In this document: piece after piece, positions 20,641 through 28,662 of the stretch
Layout: each line of letters starts with the position of its first letter
Numbering within the stretch: the first letter of the stretch is position 1
IMG/VR virus record: IMGVR_UViG_3300050821_008802
Coordinates: 1 to 46,255 of that record
Strand: one strand, 5' to 3'
From: a virus
Length of the DNA stretch: 46,255 nt
Program-made: the position numbers and the translations under genes
The notes under the pieces: generated by a model
What the model saw: only the letters and a program-made list of their open reading frames with translations
Database searches by the model: none
Told to the model about the DNA's origin: nothing

Positions 20641-21216
20641 ATGGCCCCAAAAAGCAAGGACATTAACAAAAAAGGCGCGGACCTTAGCCAGAAGCAGGAA
20701 GTTTTCATCCGCGAGTATTTGATCGATGGAAACGGCGCAAGGGCCGCAGAAGCAGCCGGTTACGGGAAAAACTCGGCAGCGGTCACGGCCTCCCGTCTGC
20801 TAAGGAATGCTAAGGTCCGGGAAAAACTAGGCGGACTCACCTCGGAACACCTCGAAAAGCTCGAAATCACCGCTGAAAAGGTGCTGCAGGGTCTCGCCGA
20901 ATTGGCCTACTTCGATCCGCGGAAAATGTACAACCAGGACGGCACTTTCAAGAAAATTCACGAAATGGACGAGGCCACGGTGCACGCCCTCACCGGAGCG
21001 GATGTGGAGAAACTCTTTAAGCACTTCGGCAAGGGGCAGGCTGAGGAAATCGGGACGATCACCAAGGTGCGCTATGCCGACCGGGGACTGAACCTCGAGC
21101 GACTCGGGCGACACCTGAAGCTCTTCACCGACAAATTCGAGCTTAACGACGCGCAGGCCATCGTCGCCAAATTACAGCAAGGCCGCGCCCGCGTGGCAGC
21201 TCTGAAGAAGAAATGA
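20641..21216 (+). CDS. terS: Terminase small subunit, 191 aa
   Basis: ATG 20641, without a strong ribosome binding site. The N-terminal half has the Terminase_2 pattern: SQKQEVFIREYLIDGNGARA, AEAAGYGKNSAAVTASRLL and NAKVREKL, a helix-turn-helix that recognises packaging sites. The middle contains FDPRKMYNQDGTFKKIHEMD, also typical. It forms a ring that recruits the large subunit. It overlaps the large subunit gene by 4 bases (ATGA). Confidence 0.9.
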   Translation: MAPKSKDINKKGADLSQKQEVFIREYLIDGNGARAAEAAGYGKNSAAVTASRLLRNAKVREKLGGLTSEHLEKLEITAEKVLQGLAELAYFDPRKMYNQDGTFKKIHEMDEATVHALTGADVEKLFKHFGKGQAEEIGTITKVRYADRGLNLERLGRHLKLFTDKFELNDAQAIVAKLQQGRARVAALKKK

Positions 21217-22703
21217 ACGCTCTCGCACAAATCTCGCCGGATCTTCAACTCGCCGAAGAGTTGAAACAGTATTACGACGATCCATACGGCTATGTGATGT
21301 TCGCGTTCCCCTGGGGAGTCCCGGACACTCCGCTCGAGCACGAGACCGGCCCGGATGATAACCAGCGTGAATTTCTGGTGGCGCTGGGGAAGGAAGTGGC
21401 GGAGCGCGGATTTGACGGGAGTACGCCCGTGCTGCCGATCCTCATGGATGAGGCCAGCGGCCACGGCACCGGGAAAAGCGCGATGGGCGGTTGGATTTCT
21501 TCGTGGATCCTCGACACGCGCCCTCATTCCATCGGCACGGTGACCGCCGGAACCTACACACAGCTCGAGAGCCGGACATGGGCGGCAATTCAGTACTGGA
21601 AAAAACTGTCGATCACGGCCCACTGGTTCGATATCCAGGCGAGCGGTATTTTCCATCGCTCCTTTCCTGACGACTGGAAAGTCCTGCCTCAGACCTGCAA
21701 AGAGCAGAACGCACAGAGCTTCGCCGGCCAGCATGCGAAAACTTCAACGAGTTGGTATCTGTTCGATGAAGCCAGTGAAGTGCCGGACAAAATCTTCCAA
21801 ACGGCCTACGGCGGCCTGACTGACGGCGAGCCGATGATGTTCGCCTGGGGACAGATGGTCCGCAATACCGGCGAGTTCTACCGCATATGCTACGGCGACC
21901 TGGCCCCAAGATGGAATTTTCGCCGCGTCGACAGCCGCACCTCCCGCTTCACCAACAAGGAATACATCAAGCGGATCGAGACGGACTATGGATCCGACAG
22001 CGACACTTTCAAAGTCCGCGTTCTCGGCTATCCGCCATCTGCCTCCGAGCTGCAATACATCGACAAGGCGCGAGTCGACGCCGCACGCCAACGCAAAGCC
22101 TTTGCCATGGCAGACGAGCCGCTGATTCTCGGCTTCGATGTCTCCGGCGGCGGACGCGCCTGGAATGTCATCCGCGCCCGCCGCGGCCTGGACGGAAATC
22201 CCGAGGGCTTCAAACCCATTCGCATCCCCGGAGAGCACGATCCCGATCGATCGCAGCGCGTCGCTGTATGTGCCGAACTGCTGCGCGATCGCCGGCCGGG
22301 ACGAGTCGTAGCGGCGATGTTTGTCGACCGCGCGTTTGGGGCGCCCATCGTCGAGCGGTTGCGCGCGCTGGATTTCAAGAATGTCTTCGAAGTGAATTTC
22401 GGCGGTCCCAGTCCGGATCCGCATTTCCTGAACATGCGCGCTCACATGTACGGAAAATGCAAAGAGTGGCTGCTGCTCGGAGGATTGCCGGACGATGACA
22501 TTCTCTGCTCGCAGCTTTCGCTTCCCGGCTACCACATCAATTCTTCCGGCAAGCTGGTGATCGAATCGAAGCAGGATATTCAGGCGCGCGGCGAACAGAG
22601 TCCCGACGATGCCGATGCTTTCTGTCTGACCTGGGCGTTGCCGGTGGGGATTACGAAACCGAAAGCCAACATCGCCCGTCGCCCTACAACGGAGTGGTCT
22701 TAA
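21213..22703 (+). CDS. terL: Terminase large subunit, 496 aa
   Basis: ATPase motor that packages DNA into the prohead and cuts it. The Walker A is GHGTGKS (G83-S89), the Walker B is WYLFDEASE with D185-E186, and GTVTAGTYTQLESRTW follows Walker A as in TerL proteins. The C-terminal nuclease domain starts at LGFDVSGGG with catalytic D309 and has further acidic residues (FVDRAFG; SPDDADAF). The length is normal for the family. The ATGA overlap with terS fixes the start. The adjacent P22-like head genes suggest headful packaging, which is inference. Confidence 0.95.
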   Translation: MNALAQISPDLQLAEELKQYYDDPYGYVMFAFPWGVPDTPLEHETGPDDNQREFLVALGKEVAERGFDGSTPVLPILMDEASGHGTGKSAMGGWISSWILDTRPHSIGTVTAGTYTQLESRTWAAIQYWKKLSITAHWFDIQASGIFHRSFPDDWKVLPQTCKEQNAQSFAGQHAKTSTSWYLFDEASEVPDKIFQTAYGGLTDGEPMMFAWGQMVRNTGEFYRICYGDLAPRWNFRRVDSRTSRFTNKEYIKRIETDYGSDSDTFKVRVLGYPPSASELQYIDKARVDAARQRKAFAMADEPLILGFDVSGGGRAWNVIRARRGLDGNPEGFKPIRIPGEHDPDRSQRVAVCAELLRDRRPGRVVAAMFVDRAFGAPIVERLRALDFKNVFEVNFGGPSPDPHFLNMRAHMYGKCKEWLLLGGLPDDDILCSQLSLPGYHINSSGKLVIESKQDIQARGEQSPDDADAFCLTWALPVGITKPKANIARRPTTEWS

Positions 22704-23003
22704 ATGTACCCAAACTCCTACGCCAGTCAGTTCAACGATCCGCGAAGATTGCTGGGACCGATGGTGCGGCCAGGTGGTCCTATGTCGCTCCCGTCTCCGG
22801 GACCGAACCCCATCCAGAATCCCATCGAAGTCAACCCGCAGCCTTACAGCGTGCCCGGCGCTGCAGCTCCGGTTCCGGGACAGCCACCGATGGCGCCGCA
22901 AGCTCCGTTCGTTCCCATGTCGCGGCCGATGCCGATGCAAGCCCCGCAATACAACAATGCGCTGGCGTCCGGCTTCCTGCAGCGACGACCGATGATGTAC
23001 TGA
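22704..23003 (+). CDS. Pro/Gln-rich disordered protein, 99 aa
   Basis: ATG 22704 directly follows the terL stop. The sequence is rich in Pro, Met and Gln (PGPNPIQNPIEVNPQPYSVP, PMPMQAPQYNNALASGFLQR) and should be disordered. No family recognised. It opens a run of 14 small genes between terminase and portal. Confidence 0.55.
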   Translation: MYPNSYASQFNDPRRLLGPMVRPGGPMSLPSPGPNPIQNPIEVNPQPYSVPGAAAPVPGQPPMAPQAPFVPMSRPMPMQAPQYNNALASGFLQRRPMMY

Positions 23004-23012
23004 GAAATCCTC

Positions 23013-23213
23013 ATGGCGAAACTCACCAGCAAATCCCGCAACGCTCTCGCGGACAGCGTATTTGCTTTGCCCGGTCGGCGGTTCCCAATTCCCGATAGGG
23101 CGCATGCCGCGAATGCAAAAGCTCGCGCTACCCAGGGAGTGAATGCGGGAACTTTGTCTCCCGCGCAGGCCGCGACGGTCCGAGCCAAGGCCAATCGGAA
23201 GCTAGGAAAGTGA
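23013..23213 (+). CDS. DUF6582-like small basic phage protein, 66 aa
   Basis: The product reads MAKLTSKSRNALADSVFALP, then RRFPIPDRAHAANAKARATQ. The PIPDRAHA-x-NA core is a signature of a widespread small phage protein of unknown function (DUF6582 from memory). It is basic and short and located in the structural block, as usual for this family. Confidence 0.65.
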   Translation: MAKLTSKSRNALADSVFALPGRRFPIPDRAHAANAKARATQGVNAGTLSPAQAATVRAKANRKLGK

Positions 23214-23217
23214 TTTT

Positions 23218-23412
23218 GTGGGCATCGGCAACCATTTCGTCTGCTGCGATATTTGCGGCGGCGCCGGGCATAAAGCCAAACACTGCGGCTTGCAGCGGCT
23301 CGAAGCCAGAAAAGACCCGTTCGGTGAAGAAATTCGCAAGAACGGCTATCGAAGAGGAATCACGCAGCGGCCTTCGCTGATTCGTTTGAGCGCTGGCGCA
23401 TCCATTCGGTGA
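23218..23412 (+). CDS. CCHC zinc-knuckle protein, 64 aa
   Basis: Starts at GTG 23218. Residues about 10-23 read CDICGGAGHKAKHC, an exact C-x2-C-x4-H-x4-C zinc knuckle like those of retroviral nucleocapsid proteins, which bind single-stranded RNA or DNA. The rest is basic (RRGITQRPSLIRL). The stop overlaps the next GTG. In the packaging/head region, a nucleic acid binding role is possible. Confidence 0.65.
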   Translation: MGIGNHFVCCDICGGAGHKAKHCGLQRLEARKDPFGEEIRKNGYRRGITQRPSLIRLSAGASIR

Positions 23413-23654
23413 CTCCGCACGAAACAGCACTGGCAATGGCGAACACTTACCCGTTTCTACGCGACTTCACCTCGGCGAAGCCAGTGGGTAAAGCTTTATC
23501 GATTCCCTGCCCCGTGTGCTTCGTAGCAGAGAACACGCACTGCCAGAATTTGCAGCTTGCCGGCGACAACTCGACTGCGTTCAGCGGCGAAACCCGCCCA
23601 CCGCATCCTGAGCGTGCCCGGATCGCTCGCTGGACCGAAATGTTCGACCTTTGA
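23409..23654 (+). CDS. Small zinc-finger protein, 81 aa
   Basis: Starts at GTG 23409, coupled to the previous gene. CPVCFVAENTHC (about residues 34-45) and PPHPERARIARW fit a small phage and actinobacterial zinc-binding type in which C-x2-C, C and a late His coordinate metal. Function unknown. Confidence 0.6.
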   Translation: MTPHETALAMANTYPFLRDFTSAKPVGKALSIPCPVCFVAENTHCQNLQLAGDNSTAFSGETRPPHPERARIARWTEMFDL

Positions 23655-23682
23655 AATTCTGATTTTCCCGGAGACAAAACAA

Positions 23683-24210
23683 ATGCTTCCACTCGCTCTC
23701 GCACTCTCGTTTTTCACGCACCCTGTCGGTCTGGCTGTGATCTTTGCCACGCTCGGCTTGGTCGGAATAGCAATATCGAACTTCGGCGCCTTCACCCAAG
23801 GCAGCGCCTCGCAATTGATAGGCGCCTTCAGTCCGCAGTACACCGCCTTCGCGGCAGCCGTTGTCGCCCAAACGATCCCCGCCAACGTCCTGACCGGAGG
23901 CTTGCAGGTTTTCCTGAACTCCGCAGCCACGGTGCCGGGAAATCAGACCACGCGCACTGCGGCGCAACTCTTCGCCGATCTCGCGGCCCAATGGGGATTA
24001 CCGCTGACCGATCCCGCTCTGGTTGGCGGAATCAATTTCGTTCTCACCATCACGCAGACCGGAGCCGGCACCCTGACTTTGGTCGGCGGAACCGGTGTGA
24101 CGATCAACGGGACCGCCACGGTGCCTCAAAACACTTCGCGCACCTGGCTGGTGAACCTGTTGCCTACGGCGGCAACTTTCACGCCCGTTTCGGTCGGCAC
24201 CTACAGCTAG
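23683..24210 (+). CDS. Membrane-anchored or structural beta protein, 175 aa
   Basis: ATG 23683 is preceded by GGAGA; longer in-frame starts exist but lack a ribosome binding site. Residues 1-36 are hydrophobic (ALALSFFTHPVGLAVIFATL, GLVGIAIS). The C-terminal half is beta-rich with Thr/Gly repeats (TGAGTLTLVGGTGVTINGTA), resembling phage decoration proteins. It may be a membrane or virion protein. No family recognised. Confidence 0.55.
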   Translation: MLPLALALSFFTHPVGLAVIFATLGLVGIAISNFGAFTQGSASQLIGAFSPQYTAFAAAVVAQTIPANVLTGGLQVFLNSAATVPGNQTTRTAAQLFADLAAQWGLPLTDPALVGGINFVLTITQTGAGTLTLVGGTGVTINGTATVPQNTSRTWLVNLLPTAATFTPVSVGTYS

Positions 24211-24237
24211 AACTTCCCGGCAACTCGAGGTAATTCC

Positions 24238-24432
24238 ATGAAGAAAGTTCTGATGTTCGTTTTGATCGCCGGCGGCCTGATGGTTTTCGCAGCCGAACCG
24301 AACACCTACCAGGTCACGCATCTTGGCGCCCAGGAAGTCGGCATCCGTTGCCTCGGGGGACGCAAGATGAGTGAGCGCCTGGTCGGCGACATGGCCATCC
24401 TGACGTGCGCCGCGGCGCCGGCGAAGAAGTAA
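24238..24432 (+). CDS. Small secreted protein, 64 aa
   Basis: A Sec signal peptide is visible (MKKVLMFVLIAGGLMVFA, cleavage before AEPN). The mature part is about 46 residues with two Cys (RCLGG and TCAAA) that could pair. It lies inside the packaging/head block, where exported proteins are not expected. No family recognised. Confidence 0.6.
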   Translation: MKKVLMFVLIAGGLMVFAAEPNTYQVTHLGAQEVGIRCLGGRKMSERLVGDMAILTCAAAPAKK

Positions 24433-24471
24433 ATCGAGTTTCAACCGTTTGCAGACAAGGAGATCACCAGC

Positions 24472-24810
24472 ATGAGTCCCAGCATCGCGCATGGCGGCAT
24501 GAATCCACGAGAAATGGAGAAGCCGAAGAAACCAGCCAAGGTTCTCGAACACCTCCGCGTCATGAAGGGCGCAGATCCTACCGGCGGGACGGTGGTAGAG
24601 CACCATTTCACCAGCTACGAACACCCATCGGAGCAGCACCCGTTCACCGAGCCCAGCGAGAGCGTGGAGTTGCCGAAAGGGCACCCTCTGCAGCACATCG
24701 CAGAGCACATGGGCATCCCGCACTCGATTATCGAAGAGAAGGAAGAGTCCGCCAATAAAAGCAATACGAAGGCGGACGAGCCTGACGAAGAGGAAGAACT
24801 GGAAAGCTAG
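24472..24810 (+). CDS. Acidic His-rich protein, 112 aa
   Basis: The start follows AAGGAGA at about ten bases. The product is rich in His, Glu and Pro (VEHHFTSYEHPSEQHPFTEP) and ends in an acidic tail (ADEPDEEEELES). Likely disordered at both ends. No family recognised. Confidence 0.6.
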   Translation: MSPSIAHGGMNPREMEKPKKPAKVLEHLRVMKGADPTGGTVVEHHFTSYEHPSEQHPFTEPSESVELPKGHPLQHIAEHMGIPHSIIEEKEESANKSNTKADEPDEEEELES

Positions 24811-25017
24811 GTGTTGGTCCAGTTAGTCCCCGGGGAGTGGCCGGCGAGCGAGAAAGTCACGCACGCCGCAGTTAATTTCCAGCACCCCTCACGGCACGAA
24901 GACGAGCACTGCTCACTCTGCGTCGCCTACATTCCCGCGATGGTTCCGCGCTGCAAGCATGTGAAGACGCCGATTCAGGGAACCGATTGGTGCAAGAAGT
25001 TCGATGCCAAAGAATGA
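24811..25017 (+). CDS. HiPIP-like iron-sulfur protein candidate, 68 aa
   Basis: GTG 24811 directly follows the previous stop. Four Cys (C34, C37, C48, C61) are spaced C-x2-C-x10-C-x12-C. The end, CKHVKTPIQGTDWCKKF, is close to the high-potential iron-sulfur protein signature C-x(6,9)-[LIVM]-x(3)-G-[YW]-C-x(2)-[FYW], with Asp in place of Gly. A small [4Fe-4S] or zinc site is likely. Similar mini-proteins occur in other phages; function unknown. Confidence 0.55.
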   Translation: MLVQLVPGEWPASEKVTHAAVNFQHPSRHEDEHCSLCVAYIPAMVPRCKHVKTPIQGTDWCKKFDAKE

Positions 25018-25165
25018 CAACTGGCCGGGAACAGAGGTAAAGCCGCAGGTCGGCGAAGACCTGTTGGTTGAGACGCTGGAGGCCTGCCTGTTGCACGAAA
25101 AGCCGGTTGACTACACGTGGGGATTCGGAACGGTGCGAGTGCCCTGGAAAGGCGTTCCGGAGTAA
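25004..25165 (+). CDS. Small hypothetical protein, 53 aa
   Basis: ATG 25004 overlaps the end of the previous gene by 14 bases. The product (MPKNDNWPGTEVKPQVGEDL, then CLLHEKPVDYTWGFGTVRVP) has a clear Trp/Pro pattern typical of a real small protein. It stops three bases before the next ATG. No family recognised. Confidence 0.5.
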   Translation: MPKNDNWPGTEVKPQVGEDLLVETLEACLLHEKPVDYTWGFGTVRVPWKGVPE

Positions 25166-25168
25166 CTG

Positions 25169-25387
25169 ATGCCCGCCTACTTCTATATCAAACACAATTA
25201 TGAGTGCCCAGCCTGCGGGTCAGTGCTCGAATACGCTTCCCGCACCGTTCTGGCGGCGCACCCTGACCGCATGAGCCTTACTCACCCAGACGGCGGCAAA
25301 CTCCAAAACGGCAACCCGTGTCCGCACAACGGCAAGCGCTACTACGCTCCAGGTGTGGAGCTGAACGAGATTCCGACGGGACAATGA
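25169..25387 (+). CDS. Small zinc-binding protein, 72 aa
   Basis: The N-terminal part YECPACGSVLEYAS and a later CPHNGKRYY suggest a zinc ribbon made by CxxC and a Cys/His pair. HPDGGKLQNG lies between. The stop overlaps the next ATG (ATGA). No family recognised. Confidence 0.6.
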   Translation: MPAYFYIKHNYECPACGSVLEYASRTVLAAHPDRMSLTHPDGGKLQNGNPCPHNGKRYYAPGVELNEIPTGQ

Positions 25388-25536
25388 ATCGACGCGCTAG
25401 GAACGTTCTAATCCACGCGGCATGGTATCTCGCATTCACCCGCTTGACGCCTGACGGTGATGATGGCTGCAGATTGGATCGTAAAGATGTGGGCTGGGCG
25501 GTCGATATTTTAATGTCTCGCGCGATCGGTTATTGA
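25384..25536 (+). CDS. Small hypothetical protein, 50 aa
   Basis: ATG 25384 overlaps the previous stop. Helical, with an aromatic segment (VLIHAAWYLAFTRLTPDGDD) and a C-terminal helix. Rare for its size, it contains a single Cys. No family recognised. Confidence 0.5.
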   Translation: MNRRARNVLIHAAWYLAFTRLTPDGDDGCRLDRKDVGWAVDILMSRAIGY

Positions 25537-25537
25537 G

Positions 25538-25777
25538 ATGCCCTGGAAACCCGAAGACGCCACGCGTCACACCAAGAAAGCGAACACTCCGAAGAAGAGG
25601 CGTCAGTTCTCGGACGTCGCCAACTCGGTGCTCGCATCCACCGGCGACGAAGGCCGCGCCATCCGCGAGGCCAATGCTGCCGTAGCTGGAACCGCAAAAC
25701 ATCGCCGTATGGGCAATCGATCCATCGTGAGCGAGTCGAACTCCTACAACTGGCGAAGCCGGGAGAATCTGCGGTGA
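25538..25777 (+). CDS. Widespread small basic phage protein, 79 aa
   Basis: The product begins MPWKPEDATRHTKKANTPKK and contains ANSVLASTGDEGRAIREANA. This pattern (MPW, RHTKKA, a helix and an REAN end) recurs as a small protein in many phages and prophages; I do not know its function. It is coupled to the next gene by an ATGA-type overlap. Confidence 0.65.
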   Translation: MPWKPEDATRHTKKANTPKKRRQFSDVANSVLASTGDEGRAIREANAAVAGTAKHRRMGNRSIVSESNSYNWRSRENLR

Positions 25778-25974
25778 AACGTAAATTCATGCTCGACTTC
25801 GCGCGGCGCCATGAGATCACCGCGAGAGTTGAGATGGTGATCAATGCTGCCAACCGTGCGGTGTACGGACCGTGCTGGTGCTGCGGACTGTGGGTCGCTC
25901 ACTTGCCGGGGTGTTCGGCGCTGCGAACCGATGCGGACCGTTATCTAGTGAAGCCAGTGAAGGCAGCCGCGTGA
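25774..25974 (+). CDS. Small Cys-containing protein, 66 aa
   Basis: The frame starts at GTG 25774. Helical start (RRHEITARVEMVINAANRAV) and a compact Cys cluster (GPCWCCGLWVAHLPGCSALR), a possible metal site. The stop overlaps the next GTG. No family recognised. Confidence 0.55.
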   Translation: MKRKFMLDFARRHEITARVEMVINAANRAVYGPCWCCGLWVAHLPGCSALRTDADRYLVKPVKAAA

Positions 25975-26333
25975 GTATGGAGGCCAAAGCTGCTCAGATG
26001 TTAATGGATGCGGGAATTTCCCTGATCAACCCCGCGCCGGCACTCGCGAAACGCATTCTCTCGAAGGAGCACTTTCGGGCGTTTCTCTTTGCCACGCCCG
26101 CAGACAAACGGAAAGCCGCCTACGACGCAATCGTGCCGCATCTTTCCTTCAAAGTCCCGAGCTTCACCATGTTCATGGGCGTCGGCGGCAAGAAGGCCAA
26201 GCGGATCGCACAGAAAGCCGCAAAGACGAAGATGCCGCGCGTGACATTCGAAGAGGCGGAACGCGCCGCCGCACGAGAAGCCTATGACCGCTCCTCGGAT
26301 GCGCTCGACCGGAAGCTTCGAAACGTTCAGTAA
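25971..26333 (+). CDS. Helical basic protein, 120 aa
   Basis: Starts at GTG 25971 in a GTGA junction (the second codon pair offers ATG 25977). The protein is helical and basic (KKAKRIAQKAAKTKMP), ending in an acidic-then-basic helix. Its stop is directly followed by the portal ATG. Could be a head-associated or scaffold-helper protein; no family recognised. Confidence 0.6.
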   Translation: MSMEAKAAQMLMDAGISLINPAPALAKRILSKEHFRAFLFATPADKRKAAYDAIVPHLSFKVPSFTMFMGVGGKKAKRIAQKAAKTKMPRVTFEEAERAAAREAYDRSSDALDRKLRNVQ

Positions 26334-28622
26334 ATGCCCGACGTCGCCCACAAAGCGGTAGCCAATAAGCACGACAGCATCGGCACCTCCGACGAGAAGC
26401 TGCTGCGCGAAGTGCGGGAGAACTACGAATCCGACACCATTGCCTTCCAGACCATCCGCGACCAGGGCGCAACCGATGTGAAGTTCATCGCTAACGATCC
26501 CTGGCCCGAAAAAGAAAAGCAGGCACGGCGAACTCCGGGCAGTGAACGCCCGATGATGTCCTGCGATTTTCTCAATCAATTTTGCAATCTGGTCATCAAT
26601 GAAGTCAGGCAGCATCCTCGCGAAATCAAACTTTCTCCCCGCGGCTTTGGGGCGACGGCCCAGCTCGCCGAATTGCGCGAAAACCGCATCCGCGCCATTC
26701 AGTACCGGTCCGACGCCCAGGCCGCCTACATCACCGCCATTGAAAACTGCGTGCAGCGCAGCTATGGCTTCGCGCGCGTCTCGCTGCGCTACGCCTCGGC
26801 GACCAGTTTCGATCAGGAAATCTGCATTCGCCGCGTTCCCAACCCCGATTCGGTGCTCTTCGACTCGGCTTGCAAGGAACTCGACTGCTCCGACGCCACC
26901 CATTGCTACATCATCGACGAGATGCTCAAAAGCGAGTTCCGGCGGCGATGGCCGGACGCCGAGGTTATGGAGTTTGAAGGCGCGAACATCACCGCCGCAC
27001 CCGATTGGTTCAAGGACAAATCGCTTCGCGTCGCCGAATACTGGCGAGTCGAGCACAAGACTGACGAACTGTTTCAGTTTGACGGCGGAAAAGCCGGCAT
27101 CCTCACCGAATTGAAATCGAAACTTCTCGCGCGAGGCGGGCGGGTCGAGGACTCGCTCGTCATCTACCCCGAACAGGACGGCCATCCGGAAATTCGCGTG
27201 CCGCTCTTGAACGTACGGAATACCCGCATCCCCGCCATTTGGCAGTACCTCACCAACGGCATCGAGATCCTCGAAGCGAATGAGTGGGTGGGAAAGTGGA
27301 TTCCGGTCATTCCGATTTTCGGCAAAGAGCTTTACCTCACCGAAGCCGCCGGATCGAAGCGCATGCTGCTGAGTTTGATCCGCAACGCGCGCGACAGCCA
27401 GATGTCCTACAACTACGTTCAGACCTGCAAGGTCGAGGCAATCGGCATGGTGCCGCGGACTAACTACCTGGCGCCGGAAGGAGCGTTTGAGGGCCACGAG
27501 GAAGAATTGGAAGACGCCAACCGGAGCCCCAGGCCGGTTACCTACTACAAGCCAACGACGCTTCCAGACGGCGTGACGCCAGCCCCGGCGCCGATCCGCG
27601 AGCCCTTCGATCCGCCGGTGCAAAATCTGGAAATTGCCTCCGAATCTTTCCTTCGAGCCGGGCAAACCGCCGTGGGTATGTACAACACCTCGGTCGGCAA
27701 AAACGACACCAACGCCAAATCGGGAAAAGCGATTCAAGAACTGGACGCGCAGTCCGATATCGGCTCTTTCCACTTCATCGACAACTACAACCGGTTCATC
27801 GTGGCCGTAGGGCGCATCGTCAACGATCTGCAATCGAAAATCGAAATTACGCCGAAACAAGTCCCGATCCGCATGAAGGACGGAAAAGAGAAACTGGTCT
27901 GGATCAACAAGCCGTACACCGACGACCAGGGGCAGCAACAGCATCACGATATGACGCTGGGAGAGTACGACGTAACGCTCTCGGTTAGCCCAACAGAGGA
28001 TTCTCAGCGCGAAGAAGCCAGCGATTACCTGGAGACGCTCACCGAGCAACTGGCCGAGCTGCCGCTCGACCCACAGGTGAAGCAACACCTTCTCGCCCTG
28101 ATGATCCAGTTGAAACAAATGGGTCCGATCGGCGACCAGATGGTGAAGATTCTCGAACCGCCCACCGGGGACCCGGCGCAACTGCAACAGCAGATGCAGA
28201 CGTTGCAGGCGCAACTCTCGCAACTGCAGACCGAGAACGCCGCACTTCATCAGGACCGAGCCAAGCGGCAACTGGAAGCCGACACGAAACTTCAGCTCAA
28301 GCAGATGGAGATTCAGGCCGACGGAGCAGCCGATGCCGCCGCCCACGTCAACGCGCAAACCATCGCGCAGATGCAGAACGATATCAAGGTTTTGGTCGCG
28401 CTCATCTCAGCCAAAAACCAGAACGAGCAGCAAGAGCAGGAGATGTACAAGGAATTCTGGCTGGAGAATCACCGCGCCGCGCACGATGTGGGTCTGCAGG
28501 CCGCCGACCAGGAACACGAAAAGAATTTAGCCGAAACGCAGGCCCAGACCGCAGCCGCGCAGCAGGCTACCCAGATTCAGGCGGATCAGCAGTCGCAAGC
28601 GCAGCCGCCTGCTGGATCGTAA
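26334..28622 (+). CDS. Portal protein, P22 type, 762 aa
   Basis: Length and layout match the long P22-type portal. The N-terminus (SDEKLLREVRENYESDTIAF) leads into the usual wing region with the NQFCNLVINEVRQHPREIKL segment, then conserved pieces such as RRVPNPDSVLFDSACKELDC and ESFLRAGQTAVGMYNTSVGK. The C-terminal 170 residues form a long Gln-rich helical barrel (LQQQMQTLQAQLSQLQTEN), which in P22 helps sense headful filling. It forms the dodecameric DNA gate of the capsid. ATG follows directly after the previous stop. A long antisense frame across it (26001-28358) is a codon-bias shadow. Confidence 0.92.
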   Translation: MPDVAHKAVANKHDSIGTSDEKLLREVRENYESDTIAFQTIRDQGATDVKFIANDPWPEKEKQARRTPGSERPMMSCDFLNQFCNLVINEVRQHPREIKLSPRGFGATAQLAELRENRIRAIQYRSDAQAAYITAIENCVQRSYGFARVSLRYASATSFDQEICIRRVPNPDSVLFDSACKELDCSDATHCYIIDEMLKSEFRRRWPDAEVMEFEGANITAAPDWFKDKSLRVAEYWRVEHKTDELFQFDGGKAGILTELKSKLLARGGRVEDSLVIYPEQDGHPEIRVPLLNVRNTRIPAIWQYLTNGIEILEANEWVGKWIPVIPIFGKELYLTEAAGSKRMLLSLIRNARDSQMSYNYVQTCKVEAIGMVPRTNYLAPEGAFEGHEEELEDANRSPRPVTYYKPTTLPDGVTPAPAPIREPFDPPVQNLEIASESFLRAGQTAVGMYNTSVGKNDTNAKSGKAIQELDAQSDIGSFHFIDNYNRFIVAVGRIVNDLQSKIEITPKQVPIRMKDGKEKLVWINKPYTDDQGQQQHHDMTLGEYDVTLSVSPTEDSQREEASDYLETLTEQLAELPLDPQVKQHLLALMIQLKQMGPIGDQMVKILEPPTGDPAQLQQQMQTLQAQLSQLQTENAALHQDRAKRQLEADTKLQLKQMEIQADGAADAAAHVNAQTIAQMQNDIKVLVALISAKNQNEQQEQEMYKEFWLENHRAAHDVGLQAADQEHEKNLAETQAQTAAAQQATQIQADQQSQAQPPAGS

Positions 28623-28662
28623 TTCTAATCGCCACCCATTTTCTTCCAAGGATAAAAACTCC

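Noticed and set aside
21744-23105. 453-codon open frame on the minus strand opposite terL
   Set aside because: It covers the C-terminal half of the clear terminase gene and the next two genes. No motif supports it.
26001-28358. 785-codon open frame on the minus strand opposite the portal gene
   Set aside because: It mirrors codon bias of the portal gene; its product is low in recognisable motifs while the + strand gives a clear P22-type portal.
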